A DNA stretch of 64,000 nucleotides. Source: Phoronis australis (taxonomy: Eukaryota > Phoronida > Phoronidae). Every line of letters starts with the position of its first letter. The first letter of the stretch is position 1. The notes below the pieces were generated by a model. That model was not told the origin of the DNA, made no database searches, and worked only from the letters and a program-made list of their open reading frames with translations. The translations under genes and the position numbers were made by a program. The stretch is from NCBI GenBank assembly GCA_002633005.1, contig NMRA01000788.1:64001-128000 (forward strand). The letters run 5' to 3'. Below, piece after piece: positions 12,241-47,897 of this stretch.

Positions 12241-13302
12241 TTACTATGATAGTGATCTGTCTATTTTGTCTTGTTAATGGCAGTCTGTATCTTTTTTCTC
12301 TTCAAATCCATAGTCAGTACTTTTCTTGCTCTTGGCTTATGAATCTTCGACAAAATAGTCAAAGCACTGCTCTGCTCTGCAGGTGCGGGGAGGTTGATAA
12401 TTACCCAGAACTGCCTGCCAGCTCAGAACAAGCATGCTCTCTTATTTATAAGCTATTGATCCGGCAATCAATAACACGCTGTTACACCAACTGCTGCCAT
12501 CTAGCAACTCACGGGTTACTTACGAAATTCTGCTGAAAAATAAATACTTCTATGGTGTTTAATCTTGCTTACTGCCTGCCAATCTGCTCGTGATTTCCTT
12601 TTTCTGCCAATCACAGTAATTCACACAGGTGCCCCTATTAGGATGTTGCTTAATCGCTCCCTACTCCTGATCATTCAATATTAATTGACCTGCATACTGC
12701 ATTTGAATATTATATGTTAATGCCTTTGCTATCTGCTACCCACAATGCAACAGACCAGCTTATTGATCTTGTTAACAGCAACAGACTCAGTGAGACTGAC
12801 AGGGTAGCAGGTGCTGTCATGTTCTCTGGGTAGATTTCACGTTTTTCATCCCCACCCGCACATTTTGTTTTCTACGAGAGCTGGTGGGTAATCACGAGAG
12901 TCACTCGCCAGCGGTGTTGGAATATCCAGAAGCCGAGCGTATCCATTCTCGGCTCAACTGTTTAAAGGTACGGTTGGCAGTCTGAAGTTGACAGTTCACA
13001 ATCTGCATTAAGATCCTATTGATTTTCTACCATTTTGGAAGTGAAAGAAAACCTCGCCTGCCTTTGGCGTTGTGGTTGTGTTGTATGGATATCTATCTTG
13101 TTGTATTGGCTTAAATGCCAGCTAATTCAGGAAATTGGCATCTCGGGTTTTTATTGTATTGTATTTCATTACTTCGCAGAGTGGTCTTAATTAGAGTTAT
13201 TTTTACCAAAGCCTGGCTGTGTAACTGAACTATTTCCTTCAAATTACGGAAACAAAGCAAGAATGCTAATGTGTATTCATTGTAGTCACATGCTCTCTAT
13301 AG

Positions 13303-13392
13303 TGCTAATATGTGTTGAACTAGAGGTGTTAATGTAGGTTAGGATATTGCTAATATAGGTTGAACTAGAAGTGTTAATGTACATTGGGAAGC
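13303..13392. repeat. 45-bp tandem duplication
   Basis: Copies starting TGCTAATAT at 13303 and 13348 share TTGAACTAGA-GTGTTAATGTA. Confidence 0.7.
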
Positions 13393-13993
13393 AAAGTAGC
13401 ATTACTGTGTTGCTACCATAAGGATCTGCTTTAACCTCGCACCACCATTGTGTCAGTACTTTGATGCAGTGGAATTTGAAAAGGAGCCATTTTGTTGCAG
13501 TGACCATGAGTAATGCAGGAAGTGAAAAATATATCAAAGAGTAGGGATGCCTGGATAGAGTTCAATAGCTGTCTCACGGCAAGTAAAATCTTGCCAAAAT
13601 CACATGCTGTCATACAAAATATAGGGCACTATCTTGTGCAATCTCACCAAGTCTTGCAAAGTTGTAATTCTTTCAGAAGATACATACAGTACTTTTGGTC
13701 TGTAGCAGGTATAATTAGTAGAGTAGACATTTAGCTACACACGGACTTACACAGACCCTACATAACCGTAAGGAACTTCGGCAGTTTGGCACAAAGCTCT
13801 GCAAAGTAGCCGACAGTTTATGGCACTGACTAACTTATAAAACATTTGAATATTGCTTCTGATTTCAAAGAACAGGTTACTTGATTTGAAAAACGTTGAT
13901 TTTGCATTGAGGTTTTGTTAACTACAGCTTTGGGCAATAGCTTGTGACATCATACTGAACACGAGAACTATAATGATTGCATTAATACAACTG

Positions 13994-14040
13994 TTGCATG
14001 GTTAGCAGAAGGTTCTGGGTTCGAGTCCCGGTCAGGGGCA
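13994..14040 (+). pseudogene. 3' half of a tRNA-like sequence (SINE or tRNA pseudogene)
   Basis: GGTTCGAGTCCC at 14018-14029 is a perfect B box. CTGGG and CCCGG around it form a T-arm stem, followed by TCAGGGGCA as the 3' acceptor strand. The bases upstream (GGTTAGCAGAAGG) resemble part of an A box, but the distance is too short for a full tRNA and the matching 5' acceptor strand is missing. A decayed tRNA-derived SINE head or a truncated tRNA copy is the best reading; a working tRNA gene is excluded. Confidence 0.5.
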
Positions 14041-15599
14041 GAAATCTTTTCAGAATTATATTCATTAGGTCACGTGATGTGACCAAACAGATGGCGTGCT
14101 GACGGGACAAATTGTTCGCAACTGTAGATATGTCTTTGTTTTTGCTAAAATGGCAAATTTGAATTTATTATAGATGCAACTTTTCATTTAGGTTTAACCA
14201 AGTCAAGAAAACTTAGTTCACAATCTTACCAACCTAACATAATCACCATCTGTAGGCCTTGGAAAGTTTGAGTGAGTTAGGGAACACTAAATTAGTCTTG
14301 AATTGAAGTTAACAAGTTAAGTTTACTTAGCCAGTAAACACGCGGATTGAGCGACAATGGTTTGACACGCCACTGCAGTCTGAATGCTCAACTTTGGTGC
14401 TCATCGAAGATGTCGGTAGGGGTCACTGTTTTCACAATGACGAAGGTCAATTATTACACTGTAGCAATTACTTCGATGACCCTAGTGTCACGTAATCATT
14501 ACTCCAGTGTTTGCTAACAAAGCTAATGGGAATGCTCATTCGCACTTTATGTCGACTTTTCGCTAGTAACTGTATTTAACTTGGTGGGAAAAAAACCCTG
14601 TTGCAGTGGAGCTGTTGGAGTCTTGGCATTGGTGCACTTTGTATTGAGAAACTGGTAGAGGTGAAATAGTTCTGAAACCCTCTTTCAATCCCCTAGTTTT
14701 GTTTCTTATTTCATAGTAAAAACATGAGGGAAATCAAAAAAGAAAGAATAAAGAAAAAATAATTCAGGTACAAGTTTTTGATAAAGCCAAAATACTAAAA
14801 TTTTAGGCACTCAAAATCAAAAAAATACTTCTTACTAATGCCTCTGTTTAGGCATCCAAAATGGAAAAAGTTATTCTGTTACACCACAGATTTTTAAAGA
14901 TTTGTGGTTGGCAAAGACCAAAGTATGAAATCAGAAGACTTGAAAAAATGGAATTATGAACCACCGGTACTTGGAAACCCTTTAGTAGGTTAAAAAATTC
15001 AGCTGAGAGTTAAGTTGATGAAATTAGCCTTATATTCTGGAACAAAACTATGTCGTTGGTTACTTTTCATGGAAGCTTTCTGCAAATGGATTTTTTTTTT
15101 CGGGCCTACTCTCTAACTGAGTGTGCGAATATCTTAATTTTCCAGCTGCACCTCCACCCGCTGGAGAGATACAAGGGATGCTCGTGAATAATTGCATGGT
15201 TTTTTTACCGTCTCAACTTTCTTACATCTAAGGTGCCTTGCCGAGGTCCTTTCAAAGCCAGTTGAAGGCTTAAGTGGAGAATTGGCACTTGACATTAAAT
15301 CGTTTGCTTTGCTGCTGTGTTTTGAAGCTTATTAAGCCCTGTCTTGAATCTTAACGTTTAGAACAATAATTGGTCGGTGTCTTGAAATGAATTTTTTTGT
15401 GCATGATATTTTTCATCTTGGTTTTGATCATGGTTATGTGTGTGGTGGCCAGTCCAACTGATTGACAGGCTGCATGACTTTGTGTTGTTTCTTGTAGAAC
15501 ATGTGAGTGCAAACTTATGTGAAGAGATTGTGCCTGAAAATATCAATATTTCGCTGTTGTAGGTATCAATAGTCTTTTTCGCTCATTTTGTATTTTTAT
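14041..15599. other. Noncoding, nothing recognised
   Basis: The stretch is AT-rich with short chance frames only. No splice-bounded coding segment or repeat structure stood out. Confidence 0.45.
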
Positions 15600-17110
15600 G
15601 CGCCCACATATTTATATGTGGATGCATTATGCTGTCATCCGTGTCCGTCCCTCCGTCCGGTGTCCGCTGCTCTATCTCCAAAACCGGTTGACATATGTTC
15701 ATGAAATTTTCCACATTTGTTCCTTTCATGGATGGGATGGCATGAGCGAAGTTTCGGACGGATCCAACTACCGGTATGTCCCCTAGTGGCAATTTTAGTT
15801 TTTTATGTTTAGCTCTGTATCTTCAAAGGACCTGAACATATTTTCATAAAATTTGGTTTACAGGCTTCTGTTAGTGAGGTGATGCTATCTTTTCATTTCC
15901 AGATGAATTTGACCTAGTTTGTGCCACCTAGTGGCAGGCCTTTATCCAGGATTTCAAAAATAGGGTGTCCAAAATGGGGTTCCCAATATTCGAGGGCGTC
16001 CATAATTCTGACGCGTAACCCCCCACCCCCAGCAATCCCCTCAAACACACAGATTTTTTTACAAAAAATGCATAGACCAAGTTTTTTACATCTAAGTTTA
16101 CAAAACAGCCTTCTGTAGTGAGCATTTTTTTATAAAAAATTGGTGTAGACCAAGACTTTTACAATGCTATCAACCAAGTGTGAGCATAGCAACATTGTAT
16201 ATACTTTGTATATACGTACATTGTATATTTCTTAATGCTTTGAAAAAAGAGCCCCCACTGAACCTTCAGAGGGTTCCTAGCAATCATTACAATGTGTATG
16301 TCCAAACTTGAAAGGTTCCTATTGACAATGGGCGTCCAAATGATACAATGGGCGTCCTTGCCAGAGCGTCCATATTAGTGCTAGTCCAAATGGACACCCA
16401 GGACATACGCTGCATAAAGGCCTGCCTAGTGGCCATATTTACCATTTTTGAGTCTATTTTTTGGCATCCACCCCTCTGTCAACCAAACCGATTTCAGGAT
16501 AATCGTGAAAATTGACATACTATGATTTTACTATGAAGTGGACAGGTAACGATGATTTTTTTGATGACTTCGATTACTGTGGCGCCTCCTAGTAGCTGTT
16601 TTGTTTTTTTCGCCCATGGCTGTATCTCCTAAACCGTTTGCAGGATCTTTACTAAATTTAGCAAGTGTGTTTATAATGTTGACAAAGGACTACGACGATT
16701 TTCGAATGGATCTGACTACTGGTGTGCCCCCTGGTTGCAATTTTAGTTTTACGTTTACCTCTGTATCTTTAAAGGTCCTCAACGTATTTTCATAAAATTT
16801 GGAATGTAATCATCTATTGGTGAGATGACGCTATCCTCCCATTTTCAGTTAGATTCAAGGTATTTATATGAAGCTAACTATAGGCAATGACTTTGAGGCA
16901 GACAATGTGCCCCCTAGTTGAAATGTCATGTTTTTTTTCTGTTTTCCTTTGTTTGTCTGAAGTTCCTTGACAGATTTTTTGAAATTTGGTAAATAGCTTT
17001 CTACTAAAGAAGCGATGGCATATTCCGTTTTCTGATGGATTGAACGTTTTGCACCATCTAGTGTCAATTTTATGATACAAATGAACAACTCTACAAACAC
17101 ACCATTTGCG
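15600..17110 (+). repeat. Degenerate tandem array of about 150-bp units
   Basis: A motif close to GTGCCCCCTAGTGGCAATTTT recurs at about 15775, 15920, 16425, 16575, 16720, 16905 and 17050. Each is followed by T-rich sequence, a TCTGTATCTCCAAAACC block, TTTTCATAAAATTTGG and a GATGAC-CTAT block before the next motif. After removing the 498-bp insertion (MITE plus duplication) the spacing is about 145-185 bp, giving seven degenerate units. The array begins next to a clustered cgtccgtccctccgtccgg tract (about 15641-15660). No protein is encoded; short frames on both strands are by-products. Confidence 0.7.
15935..16424. mobile_element. hAT-type MITE nested in the tandem array
   Basis: The ends are CAGGCCTTTATCCAGG and its inverted counterpart (complement of CAGGCCTTTATGCAGC). 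An exact 8-bp duplication CCTAGTGG lies at 15927-15934 and 16425-16432. CAG-type ends with 8-bp duplications are the classic hAT signature. At 490 bp with no frame of interest it is non-autonomous. It interrupts one CCTAGTGG motif of the host array, so it is younger than the array. Confidence 0.85.
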
Positions 17111-20100
17111 ATGCATTCGTGGGCACTTTTCAACACTCCGCGTTGCTCTTGTTGTAAAAATTGAGAGTTAGACCATGCAGTGGTTGCTACACTACCGTGC
17201 CATGACTCCAGCAAAATCTCTTCTGTTTGCAATAAATTATGGCAGACATTAGTGAAGTTTTATTGTATCAAATTTCTCAGCAAAAAGAACTGTTTTTTAG
17301 GAAAGTTGAAATAGTTTTCAGCATGGTTTTTACATTAAAGCTGTCTAGGAGCAAGATTTGCTAAAATTTCATTCATTTGTAGTGATGTAGTTAGTCTGAA
17401 AAATGACTACTTTAGTCAATAATTCTTCCTATCTTTTGACATGATGGGTTGTCGTGGACTAGTTGCAGCCATTGACGTACTTCCTTGAGGATGGCCGGAA
17501 GCAAACTGTGGTGTCCAACAAAAAATATTGATCAAAGACGATTAGGGCTTTGGCATGTTCTCACAAACGTGTGACAGGCAAATCATGATGGATGTTTGTG
17601 TTTTGTGAGTCTGTCCATAGTCCGCATTGTGTTAGGTGAACAGAGGGTGAAGTTAAACACGCCTTCTACGTCACGGCCATGTAATCCTAATCGATATTAG
17701 TTATTAAAACAGGCACAGAAGCAAACACACTCTTCAACTGTTTGTTCAACCCGGTGTTATAGATTTCATGCCCATCATCAGTTTTTGTCTCAGTGTAAAA
17801 TCTCTCCAAGTTAGGGCACAATTGAATTAGAAGACAGCTGTGATTTTATGGTTTAAAATGTTTATCAAAAATTATTAGTAACAATAAATCCCTCACCATT
17901 GCAAGTCCTATACTATTACTGCCATCAGAATGTGCTTTGCTAAATGGTGGGGTTTGACCACTGTGTTAGAAGCCTTTGAAAAGTGAAGAAATGCTAATGT
18001 GGGGATTATTATCTGGAGCCTGTGGCATTTCACTCTAGTTTAGGTAGTGGTTCTTTTCAGCCTACTGTGCCACTTTTGTTAAGGAACTGTGCAACAAACA
18101 GATAAAAAATTATTGATACTTTCTGTAACTATGTATATGCATGTTGCATAATTAAATTTTTTGAGTCACTTGAAAGTATGTAATCTCATTTGGATTTGAC
18201 AATTTACTTATCTCTGGTTATTTAGTCTAGTGAGTCCTAATGTGTTATCCTTTGAGGGATAGATAGACAAATTTATGAATGTACAAAAATTACCATTTTC
18301 ACGTGAATGACTACTGTTGAGTAGGTCAACTCATGTATATCCAGGCTTTGTTAATATTTGTGCGGAACTCGTGAATATCCGTTGTCTTCTGATGTGTGCA
18401 GATGCAAAAAAGTGATTTTCAGACCACCACGACTAACTTTTCTCCTTCGCATAACCCTGCAACTGGTTTTTGGTCAAGACTTTGGTTGCCTAATTCACGG
18501 TAGCGATGTTTGCACCCTGAGGTGTTGTGGTTAGTTACCGTAGAACTAGAACGAAGTCACTGTGGCTATTGCTAAGGTAATTTTCCATTCATTCGCATAA
18601 AAATAAATGGTAGTAATTGTCATTTTCCATTTTTCAAAGCGGCTCACTGGGCTATAAATAGTGGAAACTTTACCAAAGGTTTTATGTCTACACAGTATGT
18701 TTACCTTTGTCAAGAAATTTGACAAAATAGAATTTCACTTGTCAACCCTGCTGTGGACTAAATAGGTGAAGAATTCCGGTTTGCCAAATCCATTCAAATG
18801 TCATTGAAGATCAACTACCACTAATCAAGGAGTGTTTGAATCATGCATGAGGTTGTCACATGAACAAATAATGGACTGACTTGTTTGTGTTTTAATCACC
18901 CAGATGCAATTGATTTTTGTGATACCTCTGGCTTAGGGTTTTTGCTTGATTGAAATGCTTATAAAGATTAAACCTCTGAAAGATTCAATACCTGCTATGT
19001 TTCAAAAGTTCACTGTTAACGTGTGGTGACCTGCCACATGTAGTGAAAAACACCAGAGTGCCTTGGACACCTTGGTTTTGGGGCTGAAAGTCGACTCCAT
19101 TCCCCTATGAAAAATGTTTTAAAAATCTTGCAAGTTTACCTTCATTAAGCCCGAAATTTCCTGTCCAATGATTGAAAGATATCGACACTTGGTGACATGA
19201 TGTGGTCGCTTATGTTGTTCAAGGGTATTGCCGTTTTGTTATCTTGTGCATTTTGTTTGTTCACTCCCTTGACAGTCATATTTTATGTGATTAATGTTTC
19301 ATACTTAAAAAAAACATTTTTCTGACTTAAGGGATTCCTTGCTATAACTCCACCATGCAGTAAGGACCTATCGGGTACCTCAACCAAAAGTTCTCTCTGA
19401 AGGCAGGGGCACCTTTTTCCTTATGTAGGCCTTCGGTCTTGAGAGTTATTTCTGTTTTTAAATAGCAATAACAGATGACTAGTTATGGAATAGCTTCTGT
19501 CTTGTTAATTTTGCCCCCCCCCCCCCCCCCCCNNNNNNNNNNNNNNNNNNNNNNNNNNNCCCCCCCCCCCTCCCGGATAATGTGATAATCCCTGGCCATG
19601 ATGGGTGGCTAGTTTGACAATAAATTCTGCTAGCTCCCAGCCATCTGGATTACTTTGACCAATTATTATAATGTGGTGTGCTGTAAATGGCTTGTTGTTC
19701 TAAGAGTAAACTGGTTTGAATTGCAAATCGACATAATGCGCATGTTGCATTAGTTTTTTGGAAGCCTCAACCCTGCAGAGTGTAATTTTTGGAAGCCTCC
19801 GGCTTGGAATAGATGCCATTTTAGCCTCTTTTGACGTGGTGAATTTGCGATCCTTTTTGTGCTGGGTGGAGTTTGTTGATTGCTTCGAGTTTGTTGATTG
19901 CTTGGGTGGGTAGACTCACATCTCAGGGTGACTATTTAAAACTGGCAATTAGGATTTGTCCTAACTGTCGTTGTCTTTAGCACTTACCATAATAAATGTC
20001 AGTGGCCTTTGTTCAGATATTACTGGAGCTTTGATTGCGATGATTGGAATGACAGTTGGCTGTGAACAATTAGGAGTTTTGAATTACGTAAGGTAAAATG

Positions 20101-20340
20101 ATTGTGCCTTAAAACCCTGTTTGCACGCTTTGATTTTTTTGTCTGCAACCAAATAATGTGGCTAGGACTTAATTACGACTGTTAAGACAGGTGTTCTGAC
20201 TCTACTTTTAAAATTTTAAATGTAAGGGCTCTTTCAAACTCACTTAAATTCGGTATGAGTGAAGCGTTGACGTAAACTGTGAAGTTATTTGAACCGTTCA
20301 TACTACCTGGTAGTTTAGTAACAGCATCGAAGTAAACGTC
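17111..20340. other. Noncoding, contains an assembly gap
   Basis: No gene was recognised. Segments near 18720 and 21760 share 'gacaaaatagaatttcact' type wording with other places in the window, a weak dispersed repeat. The N-run at 19533-19559 lies inside a poly-C tract. Confidence 0.45.
19533..19559. other. Assembly gap (27 N) inside poly-C
   Basis: N-run flanked by C homopolymers on both sides (from 19514 and to about 19570). True length is unknown; homopolymer sequencing failure is the likely cause. Confidence 0.95.
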
Positions 20341-20448
20341 ATGGCTGCGAAAACGATAAGTTTTGATACACGATTTGAAGAATCGGTGAAGTGGGCAAAT
20401 GTTAGCCCCATGGCTCAGTATTCGCCACAGGCCAACCACCTGTCTAAG
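20341..20448 (+). CDS. Orphan exon-like ORF, 36 codons ending at a splice donor
   Basis: An ATG in acceptable context (gtcATGG) opens 36 codons, MAAKTISFDT...ANHLSK, which run without a stop to AAG|GTAAAA, a plausible donor leaving phase 0. The amino-acid mix is varied and protein-like. I do not recognise the family. If spliced to the Syt1 exon at 25474 the frame would continue VQTAI and stop at TGA 25489, so it cannot add residues to Syt1 but could be an upstream ORF in its 5' UTR. It could also be the first coding exon of another gene, or chance. The longer minus-strand frame over the same bases (20182-20496) has no recognisable features. Confidence 0.3.
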
Positions 20449-20861
20449 GTAAAATAGTCCATCAAGACACCTTTGTGCAACAGTCATCAATGCCAAACCA
20501 TTCCCACACCATATATTTTCTTCCTGTAGTATTTTTGAGGTGATCTACATGTCCCCAAATTGAATCCTGTAATATTTATTCAGTGCCCACTGAATTGATG
20601 AAAATAAGATGTGTATTATTTGTGAAGCATCAGTGACAGCTGGTATATTGTTTTCAATAAGATTTGTCCAGAAGATAGCCTCCATGTGGTTTATATTAAT
20701 TAAGTTTTCTATATATAAATCATGTGAAATGCTTATTTGTGTATCTTCTACCAATTACTTCATTTTAATTAACTTGATGGTAGAGAGGGTTCAGGTACTC
20801 ATGCCAGGTGATTAAATGGTTATTATCGCATTTTCAATCAATGCTCAATATTGAATGTATG

Positions 20862-21085
20862 TCTGACCAGCATATGGGCCTAGTGTTGTCAACTCTGGTA
20901 AGATCTGACCAGCATATGGCCCTAAGTATTGTCAACATTCCCGAAGATTTGACCTGGTGAGTTATGTCTAGGGTTGTCAAAGTTGGAAGGATCTGATCAG
21001 CATATAGAAGGACTTATGTTGTCAACACTCACCATCTGGCCAGCATATGGGGCTAGTATTGTCAACACTCCCACGATCTGACCAA
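20862..21085. repeat. Degenerate tandem repeat of about 43 bp, five units
   Basis: Units begin TCTGACCAGCATATGG and contain CTAG-TTGTCAACACTC. They follow each other from 20862 to about 21085 with 41-46 bp spacing and substantial divergence. Confidence 0.75.
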
Positions 21086-24000
21086 TCAGTTGCTGCTGTG
21101 CTGTTCTTATTTTTTCTTTAGAGCTCATTGTTCATAAAGTTGAGCTTCAGGAAGGATGTCGTTGTCCATTCCATGGAGAGAGTCTTACCATTAGGTTCGC
21201 ATGAGCAGCGAAAACACTTGCACTGTTCTTCAGTGGCTGTCTACATTGGGGCTTGTTTTCTCACAACCCAAATTACTTGTAAAGTGGAAAGCGGAAGTTG
21301 ATTTCAAAGCCCTTTTCTCACCACCCCGATAGAAAATCACACAATTCCTCAATAAGACTGTCCCGGATTCCGTAGCAACACATGAATCTTGTATTTACCC
21401 ACAAGGACACAATCGTCAAGCACTTTAATAGATGGGGGGGGGGGTGCCATTAGGATTCCACGTGTTCTTTGTTATATTCTTTACAAGCATTTCTCTTGAG
21501 TGATCACATGCTTCGGTTTTGTTTGCAGTTGCTGACCTAAAAGTTGTGATCAGTGATATGAAACACACCTTGTTCAAAACTTTTATTTGCTCGATTTACC
21601 CCATTGATGTACCAGTGTTGCTTCTTGTCTTTCATTTTAACAACATTAAATGCACTCAAAAGTAATTGCCAAAGTTGTAATTATTGTATTGGAAATTCTC
21701 CAAAAGTTGTTTTATGACATCTGCAAATCATACTAGTCATTGACTAAAATTTTCTTTAAGTTTATTTTTATGGAGAAATTCAATGAAATAGAATTTCACT
21801 AGTTGGCAGTACCATGTACTAACCAAGTTGTTGTCAGGCCTTCGAGGTCGTCTTGTGCGTTGTGGTGTTGCGGGCATTATTGTCTAATCTCCCTGCCTTC
21901 CTCGTCATGCCACTTTTCAGTCGATTTCTCTAAGTGTCGCTTTGTCAATTAGCGCTTTCTTGATTTCGACCTTATCGCCTTCATCAGACCTCAGAGATCA
22001 GACTCAGTATTACAGAAATTCACCTAGTAGCCTTGTTATGGAAACTCACCTTGTTAAGTTAATATCTGAGCTTGTTATTCAAGACAGGGTGTGGGGTGTA
22101 CTATTTCTAGTCCCATCGCTTTCCTCACAGATGACGCCTACGTAGGTGTTGGTCGTCAATCAGATCAGTGCTCAGATGTTTAGAATATCTAACTGGTCCC
22201 TTTGGGAATTTCAACTGATACTTCCTACTGTTACTAGTTATTGCTTCGTCTGTGAGCAGAGTTTAGTTTCTGTTGGGGAGAAGTTACTGCTGTGTTTCGA
22301 TGGAGTTTGAAAATGTGTTTTAGCCGGGCTTTTGAATTACAACTTGAAAATTTATTTGAGTCACAGATGTGAACAAACAACGTGATGTAAAAAATGAAGT
22401 GCTACCTCTTGTGAGTGTTTTGGTCTGTTTCAGCACTGAAAAAGTGTGGTGTGAACTTATCTTGACCCATGTTGCTTCCTTTCCTCAGGCAAATATTGTC
22501 ACGCTTTAAAATTGCTGTGTTAGTTTCATTATATTAGTCGTGACTGAAAAGTTACGTTTAATGGAGCAAACTGAAAGCATGACTTATTGTTGAAGTGTCA
22601 CGAATACTGGGCTAGCTGGAATGGGAGAATATTTCAATGCAGGTTAACCCTGTCCATCACACTTGTTGGGACTGGGTGCATTAACTCAGGCGTTTGTTTG
22701 TTTCTTTGGAAGACCTAATCTTATGGGGGTGTCAGGTGGGTGGGGTCATAGGTTGTTGCAAATGCTTATTTTCATGCTGTGGTTGTTTATTTGAGTAGGA
22801 TGTTGTACAACAATCATTGTTAATGTTCAGTGAATGTTGTTTGGATCATGAGATGTTTATGACTGTTGTGTTTGGGTGTCCACTTTATTTGTGTGCAAGT
22901 TATCTCAAAGTTTGGTATTTCTTGGAATGAAAGCAAGTTTGTAGAAACTGGGCTAATGTCATTATGTTGTTTCACCAGGTTCATGAGCACTCTCAGTTCT
23001 GTGTACTTGGTCCATGAAGGTGAGGTGAAGTATGGGATTCTGTAATAATACTTGTCAATATTTCTGTGTACATGAATAAGACACCACCATTCCCTCCACA
23101 GTTTCACTGTGATATAATGTGCCTACATTTTGAGAGCCAGTTGATGCCCGTAATTCAGTGGAGAAAACTAGTTCTAAAACTCCAACTATTAATTTAAAGT
23201 TGTTGAAGCCAAGTTTGGCAAGGGAGATTCTTAAAATTTGAACTTAATCCAAATTTTTATGTTACATATGGAAATGAATCATGATTTTAAACGGGGCTCT
23301 AAAACCCCCGCAGTTGAATGTCCTTCAAGTGCATTCTGACTAACAACAATTGCATGAAAATTTAATTGGTGACCCTGGTGAGGTCTGAATTATTGGCAAT
23401 CAATGGTCAATAACCTCAACGGGTTAGTGGAAAAAAATTCAAAATTGTAGAATCATTAGGATTCAACAACTGTTAGTATTTTTGGAGCAGCTGGAACTGG
23501 TCAACCAGGTCCAAAATATATTTTGAGACAATACCACTGATGTCACTGTTTCCTTTAAATTCAACTATTTGGAAAATGGAAAGAGTTTTGTCAATCACGT
23601 TTGTTTCATTATAGCTCTGTATGTATTTGTGTTTTACTGGCAGTCCATAAATTTCACTTCAGTGCCATTCAACTGTGGCGGCCATTTTGTTGCACCACCA
23701 GGCTATCGAAAATTATTTTCAAATTCCATATTTAATCGTTATTTTGAAAACTTGAAAATGCCATGTTTGGTGCTCTTCTGTGCCAACTAATTATGGAAGT
23801 TGTTTTGAAACCTTCCCTCAATGTTTTTCTTTCAAAAACTACTATATGTTTGCATTAAGGTAGATTATAACACAGTGGCTTGACACAGTACTGTGGCAGT
23901 CAACTTTTTGTTGACCTTTATATGCAAGCGGTTTGATTTTGAGTTATAGTAGCCACCTGTATCTGTCTAAATGTTGACAGTAAGAATCAACTATTTTTAT

Positions 24001-25473
24001 GTGTGGTTAAAATATTATGAAACCTACCTGAAGAACCCGTCCTCAGATTTATCACGTAACACGAAAGTTGGAGTAAATCTCTAATTCTAAAGATGTTATT
24101 CCCTACGTACTTCCACAGCTAGGTGGCACTGCAAAAGTGTTGGTTGTACATTGTTGTTTAGGACACAATGACTCATTTTAGCATCAATTTTAATGACGCT
24201 AACACGAAAGCGTGCGTGTTCCAAACATGCAAAATCATTGTTGTTTGGACACAGCACCTCCTTTTCAGGTGTAATGGCAAATTCGTGCAAGTAGTGAATA
24301 GTTTTCCATTGATTGCAATGATGCGGGCAATAAACAAGCATTTCCACTGGTAACCATGAAAACTCATTAGGCAACCGGTCCTGCTCCTCATTATCTCTTG
24401 TTTATTCGTGTTTCCTTGAAATGCTAATATGAAGTGGGCGCTGGGTTATCTTAGAAGGACGACTGGATGTTAATTTTTTCACATTGTTATTGATTTCACT
24501 CCATGGTGTGCTGGCTTGATGATAAGCTCCAGAGAGACCTCTGCGGTATATCTATGTTTGTACAGTGTTTGTGCAGCACAAGGTTTTTACCTCTGGGGGA
24601 CCACCGCCTCACTCGACTGATAAAGGTTAAAGGCTCTTGATGTGGTTGGATTTTGAAATCGTTCTCGCTGTAATTGACATCCAACGTTGTTCAGGGTAAA
24701 TGATAACCTAAATAGTAACTGTCACTGGATTGGTTTTCTTTATGTTAAAAGTTGGTGAGCACTATTCTATGTGTATTCAGTGGCCAAATGGTTCACGGCC
24801 AAGAGGTCATGGGTTCTTTTCTCCATCTGGACGAGCTGTTGTTCCCATGACCAAGGCTCGGTAGACTTTTTTAAAGTCATCGTGACGTGAGAGGGCCTCG
24901 TACCTTGCTGAGCCTTGAGTCCTTTAAGACTCTTAAAAGAAGAAAGAAAATTGTAGAACATGTAGTTAAAATCAGCGTGTGTAATTATCGGCGCACCTGG
25001 TGATAACAGATCTAATTCAGGGTGCAATTCATATGTACTAAGTTTTGATTTGAAATGCCACATGTTCATCGTTTTTGTTGCTATTACTATTATTATTATT
25101 TTTGTTATTATTGCCATCGTCGTCAAATTTTTAGCATCACCATTATGGTAAAAATTCTTCAATTTGGGACAAAAATATCTGCTAAAATTGCCATACTTCT
25201 GTTTTTCACGAGCTTACCACATTACTGCAAGTGCCCAACATCTTTAAATTACCAAATGATTTTTTTGTTGATGTTTGGCCATGCAAACCATAATAAATCA
25301 AATTATTTTTTCCCAAACACTTATTTTTGCTGGGAAATTTGACAATTAAAATGAAATTTCACCTATGCGACTTATTGTGTCCCAAACCGCTTAATTTTTA
25401 CCGAATATCAGAATCAGAAAACAAGTAGACATTTTTTTTTACATGAATTCATCTTTCAAATTCCTTGTTATAG
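21086..25473. other. Noncoding upstream of the first Syt1 coding exon
   Basis: No coding exon was recognised. A block near 23640-23760 (gccattttgttgcaccacca) resembles 43140-43200, a dispersed repeat. A short ATT-rich microsatellite lies near 25083-25105. The 3' end of this stretch is the intron ending in TTGTTATAG at 25473. Confidence 0.5.
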
Positions 25474-25500
25474 GTTCAGACTGCCATCTGAGTGAGAGCA

Positions 25501-47897
<22,397 letters not shown>

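Larger units (their letters stand above)
10442..13302. other. Noncoding, hairpin and dispersed repeats
   Basis: No gene was recognised. The region holds a hairpin at 10903-11012 and two adjacent reverse-strand copies of a dispersed motif at about 12130-12240. Open frames at 11171-11407 occur on both strands over the same bases and show no domain. Confidence 0.5.

Noticed and set aside
12141-12536. 131-codon + strand ORF
   Set aside because: Its first part is the reverse of a dispersed repeat and the rest has no protein features.
13994-14040. A functional tRNA gene
   Set aside because: Only the T arm and 3' acceptor strand are present; the 5' half and anticodon arm are missing.
20182-20496. 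104-codon minus-strand ORF
   Set aside because: It is the reverse of the better exon-like + strand ORF at 20341 and shows no domain or splice context.
22820-23107. 95-codon minus-strand ORF
   Set aside because: Composition is not absurd, but I see no domain, no splice borders and no partner exons.
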